DNA from: Valencia hispanica
Lineage: Eukaryota; Chordata; Actinopteri; Cyprinodontiformes; Valenciidae
Assembly: GCA_963556495.2 (NCBI GenBank)
Contig: OY747712.1
Location: forward strand, 51,179,069-51,243,068
Direction of reading: 5' to 3'
DNA length: 64,000 bases
Shown: positions 1-12,836 of the stretch, one piece after another
Layout: each line of letters opens with the position of its first letter
How positions within the stretch are numbered: the stretch's first letter is position 1
Notes under the pieces: model-generated
Database searches by the model: none
What the model was told of the DNA's origin: nothing
The model's input: the letters and a program-made list of their open reading frames with translations, nothing else
Position numbers and translations under genes: made by a program

Positions 1-195
1 CGATTATTTTTCATTATAATTAAATGAAGAAAAACATAAATGTCCGGAGTGCAGCACAGACATTTTTAGGGGACGGACCGGCAGAAATGGTATGTTGCAG
101 CTCGTGTTTCAGTTATGAAGTGAGAAATGTACAAAGTACAGCAAATATTTTGCACTTTAGTTGTGAAAAGAGCATCTTTGTTGTTGTGTATGTTA

Positions 196-856
196 TGCTG
201 GGTACACACCAAAAGATAATCGGGCTGACTTTGGGCCGCTTTCACCCCTTCCGACAATGCTAGCTATTATCCCGAATATCTTGATGGTTTACAGATTATT
301 TTATCAGCTGATCCCTTGGTGTGAGGTATGTTAAGAGTGTCCGAAGACGACAATTACGATCGCGAATCGTAAATATTACACATGTATAGTATTTACGATC
401 AGAAATCCTAATGTGTGGGGGGAACTCCGAGGACAAACGCATGCACGCTGTGGAGATTATCACATGAAACGAAACAATATCCAATCATAAATCGAGTTGA
501 TGGAAGAACGAATAAGTCATGGCGCAACACAAAGTGAAACTGATGTGGACAGCAGAAATTTCTCTTTTTTCCATGAATTTTTGGTGAAAATAATTCCAAA
601 CACTATCATTGCAATTTATTTCTGCAAATCGTCCGCCCTTGCTTATTCTGAAGTCTCGCGAGATTTCCTGTGTTCACAGTGAAGACTCTGGTTGAAAATC
701 TGTTTGTCTGTGGTGTGCTGTCTTCGTCACATCATGGGACAACACACACACTATAGGAACAAAACGGTTAAATCTAGGATTTTTTATCCTCATGTTTGTG
801 GTCTATCACATTTTGAAAATCTTATAAGATGTAAATCTTTTGGTGTGTACCCAGCA
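196..856. mobile_element. PIF/Harbinger-type MITE
   Basis: The ends are inverted repeats of 22 bp, at 196-217 and 835-856, that begin TGCTGGGTACACACC. They are flanked on both sides by TTA (193-195 and 857-859). A three-base TWA target duplication is the hallmark of PIF/Harbinger transposons, so that is the best class. The 660-bp body has no transposase-like frame, so it is non-autonomous. The two repeats match without a mismatch, which suggests a fairly recent insertion. Confidence 0.8.
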
Positions 857-859
857 TTA

Positions 860-2170
860 GCAACAACATCTTCTTCGATTGGCGGAGAGCACCATGCTCA
901 TAGCTGGGAGGTTTGTTTCTGTGTATGAGAGGTGGCAAACATCCCATTGGTCAAACTGACATAAAAACTATGAAAACGCTGTTCACAGAGTTCTGTATTA
1001 AACTGACAGCGAAAAAACAAACAAAGACTAGAGTATGCACTTTAAGTGTCTTTGGGTGAATGCTGCTTTTTATGTTCCATTACCTTGAATGGAAAGTAAT
1101 AATTATTTTCTCAAAATATAATTTCATATTTTTGTTCTCTATGACTTAAAAAGGGAGCCATTATTGTTACAGGTCTTTGTTCTAATTAATAAGATTAATT
1201 ATTTCTATTTAGTTTTTAAAGTCATTCATTTTGTAACTGTTGACTTGTAAAAGCTGGTCTGAAGTTTATTTAACTATTCTTTCAAACCAAATAGAGCAGG
1301 GATATATTAAATATGCAAGTCAAGTCTTCTTTAAGTTAACTTAATATGATCGATGTGTTTTAGGATTGGACCAAGTTTCTTCTTTTATTGAAATCAAAAT
1401 AGAGTCACCCTATATTATATTTAAATAGCCATCACACATTTCCTTTTAGCTGTCATTGAAAATTTGACCTTGATAGGATTATGAAACATATTTTGGACAT
1501 GTGTTAGTTTGATTTGTGGATTCAAAAAAAAAAAAAAAAAAGACAGGACATCAATTAGTTTGGATATTCAATTTATGAAAACTGTATGGATTTAAGAGTA
1601 GAAAGTAGCCATGGAAGGAATGAAGAAAAGACCCTTAATGGGGATAAATATGCAACAAAAACAATGATTTTACCATTGTAGCACCCGAATTGTAATTGAA
1701 TCGAAATCATGAGGCACCCAAGATCACACCCCGAGAGAGCAGTCACCAGTCCCAGTAAGGATTGAGAGGACAACAGGACAGGCACTCTCTTTTGTCCCCT
1801 CTTGGTTGAGGGGCAGATAGTGGAGTGATCAGTCAGTGTTTCAGAAAGCCAGACAGGCTGAAGACTACAATGAACTCAGTGTTCACCAGTAGGTCAGCCA
1901 GTTAAAGTAGCCAAGCAGGACAAACATGGTTCTGTGCCCAGCAGTAGAGCAAGGCAGGGTGTTCATATAGCCCACATAGCTAGTCTGAAGTCCCGGTCAT
2001 CCGTTCTGTAAACAACAAGACTATTAACACGACACCGGGCTTTTGGGGGGGTGGGGTGTCAGAGAGAGATGAGCTTTGAGAACAAATGTCGTTACTGATA
2101 CTACTCCTCCATAAGAGTAATGAGTTTACCTCCCATTATTCCATCATGCTATGCTCTGTCCTTTCGGTAC
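860..2170. other. No gene seen; AT-rich with an 18-base A run
   Basis: I see no coding region or recognisable element here. There is an A run at 1524-1541. From about 1700 to 2150 the base composition is more balanced, but no family could be assigned. Confidence 0.5.
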
Positions 2171-2819
2171 AGAAACCAAGATGGCACCGCGAATGGATGC
2201 CCTGGTGCTTTAGTGCGTTATTTTTGTCTTGTTTTTGTGCGTAGTATGAGTGTCTGGTCACTCCTCTGGGTATTCTTACTCCAGAGAAGAGCTCCTTAAC
2301 TACAGGACTAAAACACCTGTGGATTTATTTCCAGTATTTGTCACATCTGCGGCTGATTTACTACAAACTCTGATCAGAAAAGTGAGACGCCAAAGGAGAG
2401 GAAAGAAAGCTGGCGAACTCCTGCGTCTGAGGAGATGCGGACTTCGGATTTCTCTACCTGGGATCTTCCTCTCAAACATACGCTCATTCCGGAATAAAAT
2501 GGACAAGCTGGCCCTGATGAAAAGCATGAACAGAGACTTTGCCTCATCTTGTGTCTTATGTTTAACGGAGTCGTGGCTCTGTGAGGACATCCTGGACTGC
2601 ATGATCCAGCTGGAGGGCTTTCATCTGCTCCGCACAGACCGGTGGGCCACTCTCTCCGGTAAGACTACAGGTTGAGGCGACAACATTGCCGTTTTTGTTT
2701 GAATACGTGGGTGAAAACGCACTGCGTTTACACAACAGGGCTTGTGATAGAAAACTATGTAGCACATATCCCCGGCCTTTGGATGGCAGTGTGCTCCGTG
2801 TATGCAGTGTTCCAAGGTT

Positions 2820-3302
2820 TCCCCCTCACAACCCGGAAAAGAAACATCTCAAGATAGCTCTCCCGGGTCTTGTCCACAAACTTTTTGTAGTTCTCCTCAA
2901 CTTAAATAAAGGCGTATTGATTATTTGACGCATGTACTGTATGCGTTTTTTTGTTGGCGATCGCATAGGAGCCTGATGATCTCCAAGTTTTGCTTATAGA
3001 GACCAAATAACTTAAGAAGCTGCATAGGCAGTAACAACATACCTGGATCCACCTTTTTTATTGTTTTTCTGAAGAAAGGCAGAGTGCACAAGTCCAAAAA
3101 GGCCGTAGGTGGCTGAGAGTGACGTCATCGTTTTCGAAAGTCTCCAGCTTGCGTTTAAATGATAACGAATCACCCAGCGTTTTCAGCACCCAGCCGTTTT
3201 CAAAAAGCTGCGTTTTAGTCCCCCCGTTTTCGTGTAAACGAGAGGCCGAATCGCAGAGAAAAACCTGTTTTGTTGAAAAACTTTGTCGTGTAAACAGCCC
3301 CT
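2820..3302. mobile_element. Probable DNA-transposon remnant inside the LINE
   Basis: This stretch interrupts the LINE between its endonuclease and RT parts. Its right end is rich in the word GTTTTC/GAAAAC (3130-3300) and ends TTTGTCGTGTAAACAGCCCC just before the LINE resumes. That style of terminus is seen in fish hAT-like MITEs. I could not find the matching left end, so both the boundary and the class are tentative. Confidence 0.35.
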
Positions 3303-3734
3303 TAATGACTACCGACCTGTGGGCTTTGACATGTGTTCATGAAGTCATTTAAGCGCCTGATTCTGTTCTATCTCAAGACCCTCACGGCCCCCATCCTGGA
3401 CCCTCTACAGTTTGCCTACAAAGCCAACAGGTCTGTAGATGATCCCATTAACATAGTGCTACACTTCATCCAGCAGCATCTGGACTCCCTGGGAACCCAC
3501 AGCAGGATCCTGCTTGTGGACTTCAGCTCTGCCTTCAACACTATCCTTCCAGACCTTCTCCAAGGCAAACTTTGCCAGATGAACGTGTCTGATCCCATCT
3601 GCAGGTGGATCACTGACGTCCTAACGGAAAGGAAGCAGCACGTGAGGCTGGGGAAGAATATCTCGGACTCCCGGACTATCAGCACCAGCTCCCCTCAGGG
3701 CTGTGTCCCATCTCTTCTGCTCTTCTCCCTGAAC

Positions 3735-3860
3735 CCTGAATAAGGGGCGCTGGGTAAGCCGGCTGCCACCGCGGTCTTCCATATCCTGTTGGATTGGTTG
3801 TACTGAAACTTAATTTCCCCACGGGGATTATTAAAGTATTTCTTATCTTATCTTATCTTA
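3735..3860 (+). mobile_element. Short LINE 3' tail inserted in RT region
   Basis: The LINE protein frame breaks after CTGAAC and resumes at ACACAAACTGC (3861). The inserted 126 bp ends in a typical fish LINE tail, TTTCCCC..GGGATTATTAAAGTATT, followed by four TCTTA units (3841-3860). It is a 5'-truncated retroinsertion of a CR1/Rex1-type element. Confidence 0.6.
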
Positions 3861-4253
3861 ACACAAACTGCTGCACCTCCAACCACCAGTCTGTCAAGCT
3901 AATTAAGTTTGCAGATGACACCACAGTTATTGGACACATCTCGGACAGGGATGAGTCTGCCTACAGGATGGAGGTTAAACGTCTGATGTCATGGTGCAGC
4001 CGCAACAACCTGATGCTGAGCGCCCAGAAGACAGTAGAGATTATTGTAGACTTTAGGAAGCACACAGTCACATGACCCATATTGTGTTTTTTTGCACCCG
4101 TCTGATATGCGCCGATCGTTACCTGCACTCATGTATATTTCAATCTGTTTAGCACATTATATTTTTATTTAAGTGTTTGTCTTTTTTTCCCATATGTTTG
4201 CACAAAGTACCGCAGCAATTTCCTAATGTTGTAAACCTGCCAAACATTTGGCA

Positions 4254-5972
4254 ATAGAGCTCCGGACGTCACGTGACTCTCAGAGCGTAGGCGCCATGTT
4301 GGCAGGCATGAACCTCACCAAAATGAACGTCGCTGGCTGTGATTTTACTCCATCAGCGTTTACTCCCCATTTTAAAACGGAAGATATTATTGTCTATACC
4401 GGGAAATTAAAAAGATTAACCTGTTAAACCCGAGGGTTCCCCAGGGAATTACTTTTTTTCCAACAGGCTTGAGACAACACAACCTGACAGAAAAAATAGT
4501 CATAATGCACATCAAATTAAACTGAAGACCACGCGCTACAAGGCTTTCTAAACTATTTTTACCAACCACAAACACAACTCAGATGCCACATCTCCGACCC
4601 TTACCATGCCCCTGGGATATTTTTTAAAACTTCAGAAGCTGTCAGGGCGGACCTTTTACCGGACCTGAGATACTCTCACAACAGCGTCAGTTTGTTTTTA
4701 AAGGTGCTGGGGACAATGACCATAAACTTAAGTGTGGTTTGAAGATGGCTGGGGACAATTATTAATTTTTCATATAGTCTATAAAGATTTATCTGTTTCA
4801 CGTTTATGCACTACAGTGAATAAACAGGTGTTGAAAATTGTATCTTTAAAAAAATCGTATCAATAACAGTTTAAAGCCATAAGCTTATGCGTTTTGTTTT
4901 ACCAACGGCACTGAAAACCATCATTAGGCTGTTTGCTTGCATGGCTTCATTAAAATCCACATTATAGCACAAAGAACAATGATGGCTATATACTCACCCC
5001 AGAGGAATATGTGCAACAATAAAACGTGTTCCCTTTGCAACCCTTGCAGTTCTGTGTGGAGAAACTTCAACACTAACTTAGGCTACAGTTCAGAGTCCTG
5101 CAACAGGGTGGGTACCCGCGGCGGACCCGCATAAGGTTTTTACATCATAAAGTTGTGAAATTAAATTTCAGGGGTCCGGGAGGAAGTTTCTTTAATGCGG
5201 GCGGGTTGCAAGTGAGAAAATTGTTTATAATATTTTGTTCAAGACTCCCAAAGACAATTGTGTTGTATAGTGATATGTGGAAAGAACATGCCAGAATATT
5301 CCTCCAATTTGCGCTGACAGCAAGATATTGCCTACAGTTTCCTGATCAACTTTCCCTCATCCTACTCCGGAGCATCGCTTAAAGCATATAAAAGTCTGGA
5401 GGGATATAAATGGACACAATCGGGGTTCGTTAGTGGGATCCAGATCTGGAATCTTCCTGCAAAGGATTGTGTTGTTGTCATCGGGAGGGAGACCTGTCCT
5501 GATTTTGGTTACCATGAGCAACGGGCCGTTGCTAGGTTATGTCTTTGTGCAACATTTTGTATGTTCATCTCAGGAAATAAAGTATTTTTATTTCTAAATA
5601 ATTTGCATCACTTAATGACACAAGAGCAGTTATCAAACAAACTGTATTAAATCTGAATTACAGGTGAATCACTCAAAAAACCTATATGAAACGGCTTCAT
5701 TTCTGCTTGATCGTTAGCACGTTTCATGGCAATGATCCATCGTTTTCTGTATTCTGAATCCTTGGGAATCCTATAGAACGTTTCTCCCTTATCTCATCTG
5801 CGTGTGTTATGGCATCCTGGGGCACAACAGGTATCCACCATATCTACCGTTTCTAACTTTGGGTTAGCAGCAAATAAAAACAACTGCGGGAGACTGCCTG
5901 CCACAATGGCGTCCATTCGATTTTAACTGTTGCATGCTGGGAGAAGTGACGTCAACTCCCGGAGCTCTATAA
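4254..5972. mobile_element. Non-autonomous DNA element with imperfect inverted ends (family C)
   Basis: The left end (from about 4254) reads ATAGAGCTCCGG, then ACGTCAC and GCGCCATGTTGGCAGGC. The reverse complement of the right end (to about 5972) reads ATAGAGCTCCGG, then GACGTCAC and GACGCCATTGTGGCAGGC. No clear target duplication was found and no transposase is visible. An internal segment (4790-5070) recurs at 44265-44515. A GC-rich motif at 5091-5130 (CAGAGTCCTGCAACAGG, then GGGTACCCGCG) looks like the end of yet another insertion. The superfamily is not assigned. Confidence 0.5.
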
Positions 5973-6061
5973 ACCGCTTCTGATTCGGAGAGGAGCAAGG
6001 TGGCACTTACAAAATGGAGTTAAAATAACCGTACTAAATTATTCATTAAAATAATTATTGC

Positions 6062-7753
6062 TAGAGATGTAAGAAAATATCAATATGCCAATACATCGTG
6101 ATATTTTATGTTACGATATTGTATTTAGGGATGGGCATTCGATTAAACTGTCTTCATCGATCATCGGGAGAATTAATCAATTTTCGATTAATCATTGATA
6201 TTTTTGTATAAAAATCCAGTGTTAATAGGCTATATTAAAATGCAGTGAGAATAGAAATATAGCGTTTAATTTCATTTAGATCTTCATTACAAGTGGGACA
6301 CTTCTTGTGGCAGTTAAACAGAATTAATTCAAGGTAGTTGTACAAAGAAAATATGCGCTATAAGCAGCGGAGCCGACAGCTAAAAGACGGTAATCATTAA
6401 CACAACTGACGCTCAGATTTTTTTTACCCATTAAAAACAAAAAAAATGTCATGTTAAACAATAACTTAATAAAAAATATATAACACTTATAGGTCTGATA
6501 TTTTTGTGTTACACTTGGCAAAACCTAGCAAAAAAGACAGTCGAGAAAGAGGATGAGAGAGAGAGAGATCAGTGTACATAACAATGAATTAGGCTCATTA
6601 ACGGAGTAAGAAAGACAAAAACAAAAGAAACCTTAACTCATATACAACTTTAGCACCGGTCTACTGATTTTTGTTGAGAAAGATGAGCATGTTAACATGC
6701 GCTGGGGTCAGAAGCGAAAGCAGCCTGGTGAGCAGACTGACGGTCATCAGGCTGCTGTCGCGTCTGACCTGCAGCACCGAGATCACATGCTGAGGGGACA
6801 GATGTGGCTGTGATACACATACCTCTGTATTAACTTGGCAAGCCTCTGGAATCTTGTTTCATTCATTTTTTCACCAGTCTGTAGGGGTGCAATCCAGGGG
6901 TGACGGAGCCTCCCTCAGAAAGTAATCTGTGAGTAAGTTTCTCTGCTCGTTGTGCATCTGGGCTCCTCCATGCTAACACCGACTTGATGCTAGGTTGAGA
7001 CCAAGAGCAGGATGCTCCGCTTCTAACCAGGGTTGAAAGTGCGTTCAAGTACTTATACAAAGCTTCGCAGTGTTGGCAGTGAACCAAGACTTTTTTGTCC
7101 GTTAGTTTTTCTAGTCAAAGTGGTCCCATGCCACACTTTGCTGTGACCTCTTCATGACAATGCTTCTTTTGAAATATACAGAAACTGGCAAGAAACTGAG
7201 TCGGCCTGTGGGTTTTATTTTCAATCATCGCCCTCGTGTGGTGAAGTGTTTAATTACTGCCACAAAGCAAAATGAAATGCATTCCTTCAAAAACCACACT
7301 ACGCAACAGAACGTGCGTTAATTGATTGGTAAAAGAAATGTCAACGATGAAATTCTTAATGATCAATTAATCGATCGTCGATTAATTATGCCCATCCCTA
7401 GTATTGATATTCAAAAGCAATGTATCATTTATTCATTTATTTTTTTGGGTGGGGGGGTTGAATGGTACCATTATTGATGACAGTCATTTTTGTTGTAAAA
7501 TTAAAAGTATGACAGGTAGTTCTGTTTTCACCTTCTTCTTTCCAGTGCATCAACTAGATCTAGTAATAAAACTGGATGTGTTATGTATGAAACAGTCTGG
7601 AGTGTTTAGAATGGTGTGACAGTTTTTTTTACTGTGTAATTAAGTTTTAAAAATCACAATATATAGCCTTACTCATAGTATCGCAATATATCATATCGTC
7701 CCCCTGTATTGATTCATATTGTATCTTCAGATTCTTGCCAATACACATATCTA
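6062..7753. mobile_element. hAT-like MITE (family B) holding a nested hAT (family A)
   Basis: The outer ends are TAGAGATGT at 6062 and ACATATCTA ending at 7753, which are short inverted repeats. The flanks ATTATTGC (6054-6061) and ATTATGAC (7754-7761) could be a decayed 8-bp duplication. The body is split by family A at 6126-7400. The right part, 7401-7740, is nearly identical to 28084-28405, where it rides inside another element. No coding capacity of its own is visible. Confidence 0.6.
6126..7400 (-). mobile_element. hAT element family A, internally deleted
   Basis: The ends are TAGGGATGGGCAT (from 6126) and its complement ATGCCCATCCCTA (to 7400). The minus strand around 6780-7090 keeps the tail of a hAT transposase, with readable words such as CITATSVPSA, which belong to the C-terminal dimerisation region. 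The rest of the transposase is absent, so the copy cannot move by itself. It sits inside family B. Only a 5-bp GTATT repeat flanks it directly, not a clean 8-bp duplication. Other copies lie at 11944-12829, 26867-28083, 28405-28535 and 60326-60529. Confidence 0.75.
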
Positions 7754-7761
7754 ATTATGAC

Positions 7762-10700
7762 ATTTTTGCATATCTAGGATACAACAATGAGTAGGAAGGA
7801 GTGAAATATGTCTTTGTGCACTACAGGCCTGCCCACTGGCTTGACCTGATTAGGTCAACGGTTTGATTCGAATATTTTTCTTAAAAATACTTGAAATATG
7901 TTGATTCTGCCATTATTTAAGTGCACCAATTATTTGGCCGGGGATTGAAACCTATTAACTGTAAACCACCCTAGATTATAGAGCAAAAGTCTTTATAAAT
8001 CATATCTCCTTTATAAGACCGGTTATACTGTAGCCCCTTAGTCTATTGATTGATTTTTGCAAACATTAATACACATGACACAAAACATTCTCTTTTTCCT
8101 AAATGATTCTTTCTAAAAGTGTTCTAATTACTATTAGACGTGTTAAGCTGGTAAATCCGCCACACTCCAGGCTCCTGTAAGCATACATCGGGAGAGTTGT
8201 GGTGCATCTCTTTGATCAACATGAATCAACCAACCTCTTTGACACTCATGACGTGTGGTGCTGAAGTGTGCAGAGACAGGAAAGAGTACTACAATTCAGA
8301 CCACATGTTCTGTCCTGTAGGCTGTTTGATAGATAACAATAGAGGTGGGTGTGTGGTGTGGGAGGGTCATGTGTGAGTGACCCTGCTGATGTATGCTGTC
8401 CTCTCGGGAGCCTTTCTTTGATAATAGAAGTGATTTTACTCAGTTTGTATTATAGAAGACGCTCTGTGACACAGATCTGCAGTAAAATAGGGTTTTACTA
8501 TTATTGAAAAATAGACATACCAGAACATTCCATTACAGAGGTCAAAAGGACAAAATGATGCATTTTCTCCCAAGTCTTTAAGCTTTTGTGCTTTCTCTGA
8601 TTTTATGTTTAAACATTTCACTGAAATCTAAAAATACCTGAGCTTTTTTCCTACAGTAAAAAGTTTTTTGCTGCGGAGTGTTGTTACCACAAGGTTCACT
8701 ATGATGCATTCAACAACTAAAAAACAAGATCCAATCTTTTAGTTCCCGACAGGGTGACCAAAGGTCATGCCTGTGTAGATACCAGGTGTACTCAGGGCCT
8801 TGTGCCTACGATGATGTCACACTATGTGATCGGCTGGACACTAGCCCGTTGATGTTGAAAATTTTGATTGGTCAAATTATGGAAGTAGTTTTCGTGGGGT
8901 TTTAATTCTTTGTAGGAAATATAGATAACTTTTACCAAAACAAATCCATCATTAGGCCCGGTTTCACTAGACGAGTTCCTAGACATTTCCCTGTCACCTT
9001 TCTTTTCAGCCATTGTGTTCATTAAGGAATCCTCCAAGACGTCAGCGTATCGCGACCGTTTCAGCATTGATCAAAAGCAAAAGGTTCCAACAGCAGCTGA
9101 AATAAGAGATTGACAATGGAAGAAGCAGAGATGGTTGCTGCTTGTTATTTAAAATGTAATAAGCTTCTACAAAACTGACAAACCTGCATGTAGCAGTAAA
9201 ACAAAATGATTACCCCTTCCATTAAGGGATTTAAATTAAGGAAGTATTAAGAGAACCACAACAAACAGAATGCAGTATGAGTTCTAGATCTCCAGAGATC
9301 AATGGCTGGATTTGCTCCCAGAGTGGGTCTCATTGACCTCTAAGCTTGTTTTGTCTCCCTGTGAGCACTAACAGCTGGCTGTATTTGGGTGTTTTGTTTT
9401 GGGCCTGATGTCGAAGCAGCAAACAGGACAGAACATGCTTTCAGTTCATGCAACAGTGACCTATGGTGGCACAGTGCTTCGTCCTTCAGTCTTACATTGT
9501 GCTGATGTAAGCACTAAAACTACAGCCTTCACAGCAAACTAAAACGCCATAAGCTTTCCCACACTTTTTCACACACACACAGAATGCATGTCCGTGTGTT
9601 TCAGTAGGCTGGCTCAGCATGTGCTAATATGCAAGTTTCCAAAACAAAGCACATGTAACTGAGCAGGAAGGAGGCCAGTGCTGGTTATCCTCAGATTACC
9701 CTACTTCTTACCTTTCCTCCTTCATTCGCTCCTCGTTACCTCTCCAGTGCACACTCCGTTCCTGAAGGCTTACCTGAACACTCCTCTCACACCTCTGTCC
9801 AGATACAAACCCACAGCTCTTCAATCCTTTTCCTGTCTTATTGAATCATTGTTTTTCTGGATTACTCAATAAACATGTCTAATATACACCCCCACCCACT
9901 CTTTCCTGCCTGCTCTCTAACCCCTAATCTTTTTAATGCATTCCTTTTCCTCTCTTTTCCTCACCCCTTAAAAACACATCAACATAAAACTGTCAGAGGG
10001 ATTATGAGTCATAACTGGATTATATTTGCATTGGTGTGCTCCAGAAGCTTCAGATATTTTTGGTTGTTCCAATTTCTGTTGCTGGTGGCTTTCCCAATCT
10101 GACGCAATGCACAAAGATAATGCAGTAAAAAAAGGGAATGTGAAGGAAGGTTCTAGTTTTAAATATCCTTTGCAAGGGGGATGCAGTTAAACAGAAAAAC
10201 AGCTGCAAAAAAGTGATACATTTTGATATATTTTATAGGATGGTCATTTTATGTGTTGTGATAGTGAAAGGACAAATTAAAAGCTAAAGGAGGATCCTTA
10301 TCTTGCAGTAACAACTAACTGATTATTTCTTTATGTGGAGAATATGAACATCAACACAAACATCTGAACAGCTAGGTATTAAATGGTTTGAATGATCTTT
10401 TCTTTGGCTTTGTGCCTGTTGTGTCCATGACTTTAGAAAATCTTCACATGTTGGATTACGCCAGATTCACGCAGAGTCCGGAACGGATGTGGTCCATTTT
10501 CCATATGGCTTCCGTACGGACTGCCATTCACACCCACTGTGGTTCATGTGTGAAACCTCTCCGGAAAGCACAGAGTGAAAGCAAAGAATGTTTAGCAATA
10601 GTTTGCAACACATTGACAAAATTCGACAGAATACTTTTAAAGATTAACCTAAAAAATAATGTGAACTATCATACACTGTGAACTGATGTCCCTGTCATTA

Positions 10701-11943
10701 ATAATAAAAGAAAAAGCACAGGTTTTATTTTGAAATATACCAGACGCACCTCGCTTGACCACGTCTCACCTCCTGTCTGTCTGATGTAATTTCTTTAACT
10801 TCATGGAAATCGGCATGCGGCGTCTGGAAAAAACCGAACTTTAAGGGGAAAATTTCCGGCTCTCCGCATCCAGATCCGCCCCGCAGCACTAAATGTTTAT
10901 CCGTCTTTGCAGAAGTCGTAAGGAGTCCAGACTGCATCCGTTCTGCACTCGATTGTGAATCAGGTGTTATGCATATACAGTACACTTTTAACATGTTCTC
11001 AAACAACCTTTAAAAGGAGGCTAACTTTTTCTTGTATTTTTGGAGGACGGGGTACAGAAAAAAATGGTTTCTATACTCACAAGAGCTGAATTTATACATC
11101 TACTTTAAGAAGGAATTCAGGAATACAGCAACAGGAAAGAAATCTTTGGAAACAATTCAAAATTATTCCAAATAAAATAAAAATGGAAGATTGGAAAAAA
11201 ATACATGAAAAATACATTTAGAGTTAACTAAACCTACGTAGTTTAAAGATATATTTAATCCCTTGTTCCTATGTCAGGGAAGGAATATATCCCCACAAAA
11301 GCCGGATTCCCAGAATGGTTTTCTACCCTTTTGATCCGTTAATACTTGTCAGGTGGAAGAGCCTACCATCAGTGCTCAACTCGGCTTGTTTTAGATCAGT
11401 CAGATTAAGCTTTTGATTCTGCAAATTTCAGAGTTTTACAATACCAACTCCTTTTACACTGTCCCCTAAATATGAACCAGTCTGAGCTCTGTGCTCAATT
11501 TCTGATCACAGATATTTGTAAACATTCAACCTACAGATACCAACTCTCTTAAAGGTCTCATTCACTCGTTTTTTCAATAAATTTGCTGTAATCTCTAGTA
11601 TAAATGAATGAATGCCTTGTGAGCCGTTGTACATGGAATAAGTTCTCTTTTGCTCCTGTTTCAGGAGGTTGCAGTTTGTCAGAGGAGTGGGTGGGGGACA
11701 ACAACAGGATCTCAAGTCTAGCTCATCATTATTCACGACGTCTCGCCTCCGATTGTCTAACAGCAATGCAACTCTTATGCTGCATTCGACCAAATAATGA
11801 ACTTACATCGCTGGCGGTGTTCCACACATTCCAACAGTTTCTTCCTTACCTCCTCTTTTTTGGTAAAAAATCCAACGCTGATGTGTTATGTCCACAAATA
11901 ACCCAAGTCCGACCCTGTTCTGCCATGCTGTGGAGCTGCTAAC
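7762..11943. other. No gene seen; unclassified sequence
   Basis: About 4.2 kb with only short open frames and no convincing protein motif. It is mostly AT-rich. A short CA run lies near 9573. The stretch 10720-10990 is more GC-rich and may be old MITE sequence, but I could not find its ends. Confidence 0.45.
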
Positions 11944-12829
11944 TAGGGATGGGCATAATTAATCGACAATCGATTAATTGATCATTAAGAATTTCATCGA
12001 CTACATTTTTTTTTACCGATCAATTTAACGCATGTTTTGTTGCGTAGTGTGAGGTTTGAAGGAATGCAATGAATTTTGCTATGTGGCAGTAATTAAACAC
12101 TTCACCACACGAGGGCGATGACTGAAAATAAAACCCACAGGCCGACTCAGTTTCTTGCCAGTTTCTGTGTATTTCAAAAGTAGCATTGTCTTGAGGTCGC
12201 AGCAAAGTGTGGCGTGGGACCACTTTGATTAAAAAAACGAACAAAGAAAAAACTCTAGGTTCACTACCAACACTGCGAAGCTTTGTATAAGTACTTGAAC
12301 GCACTTTCAACCCTGGTTAGAAGCGGAGCATCCTGCTCTTGGTCTCAGCCTAGCATCAAGTCGGTGTTAGCATGGAGGAGCCCAGATGCACAACGAGCAG
12401 AGAAACTTACTCACAGATTACTTTCTGAGGGAGGCTCCGCCACCCTTGGATTGCACCCCTACAGACTGGTGGAAAATGAATCAAACAAGATTCACGAGGC
12501 TTGCCAAGTTAGTACAGAGGTATGTGTATCACAGCGACGTCTGTCCCTCACAGCCACATCTGTCCCTCACAGCCACGTCTGTCCCTCACAGCCACGTCTG
12601 TCGCCTCACAGCCACGTCTGTCGCCTCACAGCCACGTCTGTCGCCTCACAGCCACGTCTGTCGCCTCACAGCCACGTCTGTCGCCTCACAGCCACGTCTG
12701 TCGCCTCACAGCCACGTCTGTCGCCTCACAGCCACGTCTGTCGCCTCACAGCCACGTCTGTCCCCTCACAGCCACGTCTGTCGCCTCACAGCCACGTCTG
12801 TCGCCTCACAGCCACGTCTGTCCCCTCAC
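11944..12829 (+). mobile_element. hAT family A, reversed copy, truncated at a minisatellite
   Basis: It starts with TAGGGATGGGCATAATTAATCG, the right end of family A, read in the opposite orientation to the 6126 copy. The plus strand then encodes a hAT transposase tail, with EAPPPLDCTPTDWWKMNQTR and then RLAKLVQRYV ending at about 12526. At the next codons, the site of the conserved CITATSVPS word, the sequence turns into a tandem array (12530-12826). The rest of the element is missing and the duplicated unit starting at 12837 follows. Confidence 0.75.
12530..12826 (+). repeat. 20-bp minisatellite, 15 units
   Basis: There are three 19-bp units (12530-12586) followed by twelve 20-bp units, CACAGCCACGTCTGTCGCCT with C/G variation at one position. 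The unit equals the single-copy family A sequence that encodes the hAT C-terminal word ITATSVPS. Because 20 is not a multiple of three and the unit lacks stops, all three plus frames stay open, producing artefact proteins rich in SHVCRLTATSVASQPRLS. Confidence 0.95.
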
Positions 12830-12836
12830 AGCCTGG

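Larger units (their letters stand above)
2180..4257 (+). pseudogene. Broken non-LTR retrotransposon (CR1/L2/Rex1 group), EN and RT remnants
   Basis: The frame from 2250 to 2675 has an APE-endonuclease N-terminus, with SNIRSFRNKMDKL and CLTESWL at about residues 78-113. Homology fades near 2760. Reverse transcriptase resumes at about 3303 with NDYRPV, then DPLQFAYKANRSVDD, VDFSSAFNTI (about 3520) and SSPQGC (3690), and after a further insertion FADDTTVIG (about 3910) and the WCSRNNLMLS region to 4075. The 3' UTR runs to about 4257. Stops, frameshifts and at least two insertions (about 2820-3302 and 3735-3860) make it non-functional. The exact clade within the Jockey superfamily is uncertain. 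Confidence 0.75.

Noticed and set aside
11604..11942. 112-codon plus-strand open frame upstream of the reversed hAT
   Set aside because: No domain, no splice context and no family resemblance were seen. It is probably a chance frame.
12530..12826. Regular repeats that might be taken for a CRISPR array
   Set aside because: Units are contiguous with no unique spacers, and the genome is a vertebrate. It is a minisatellite.
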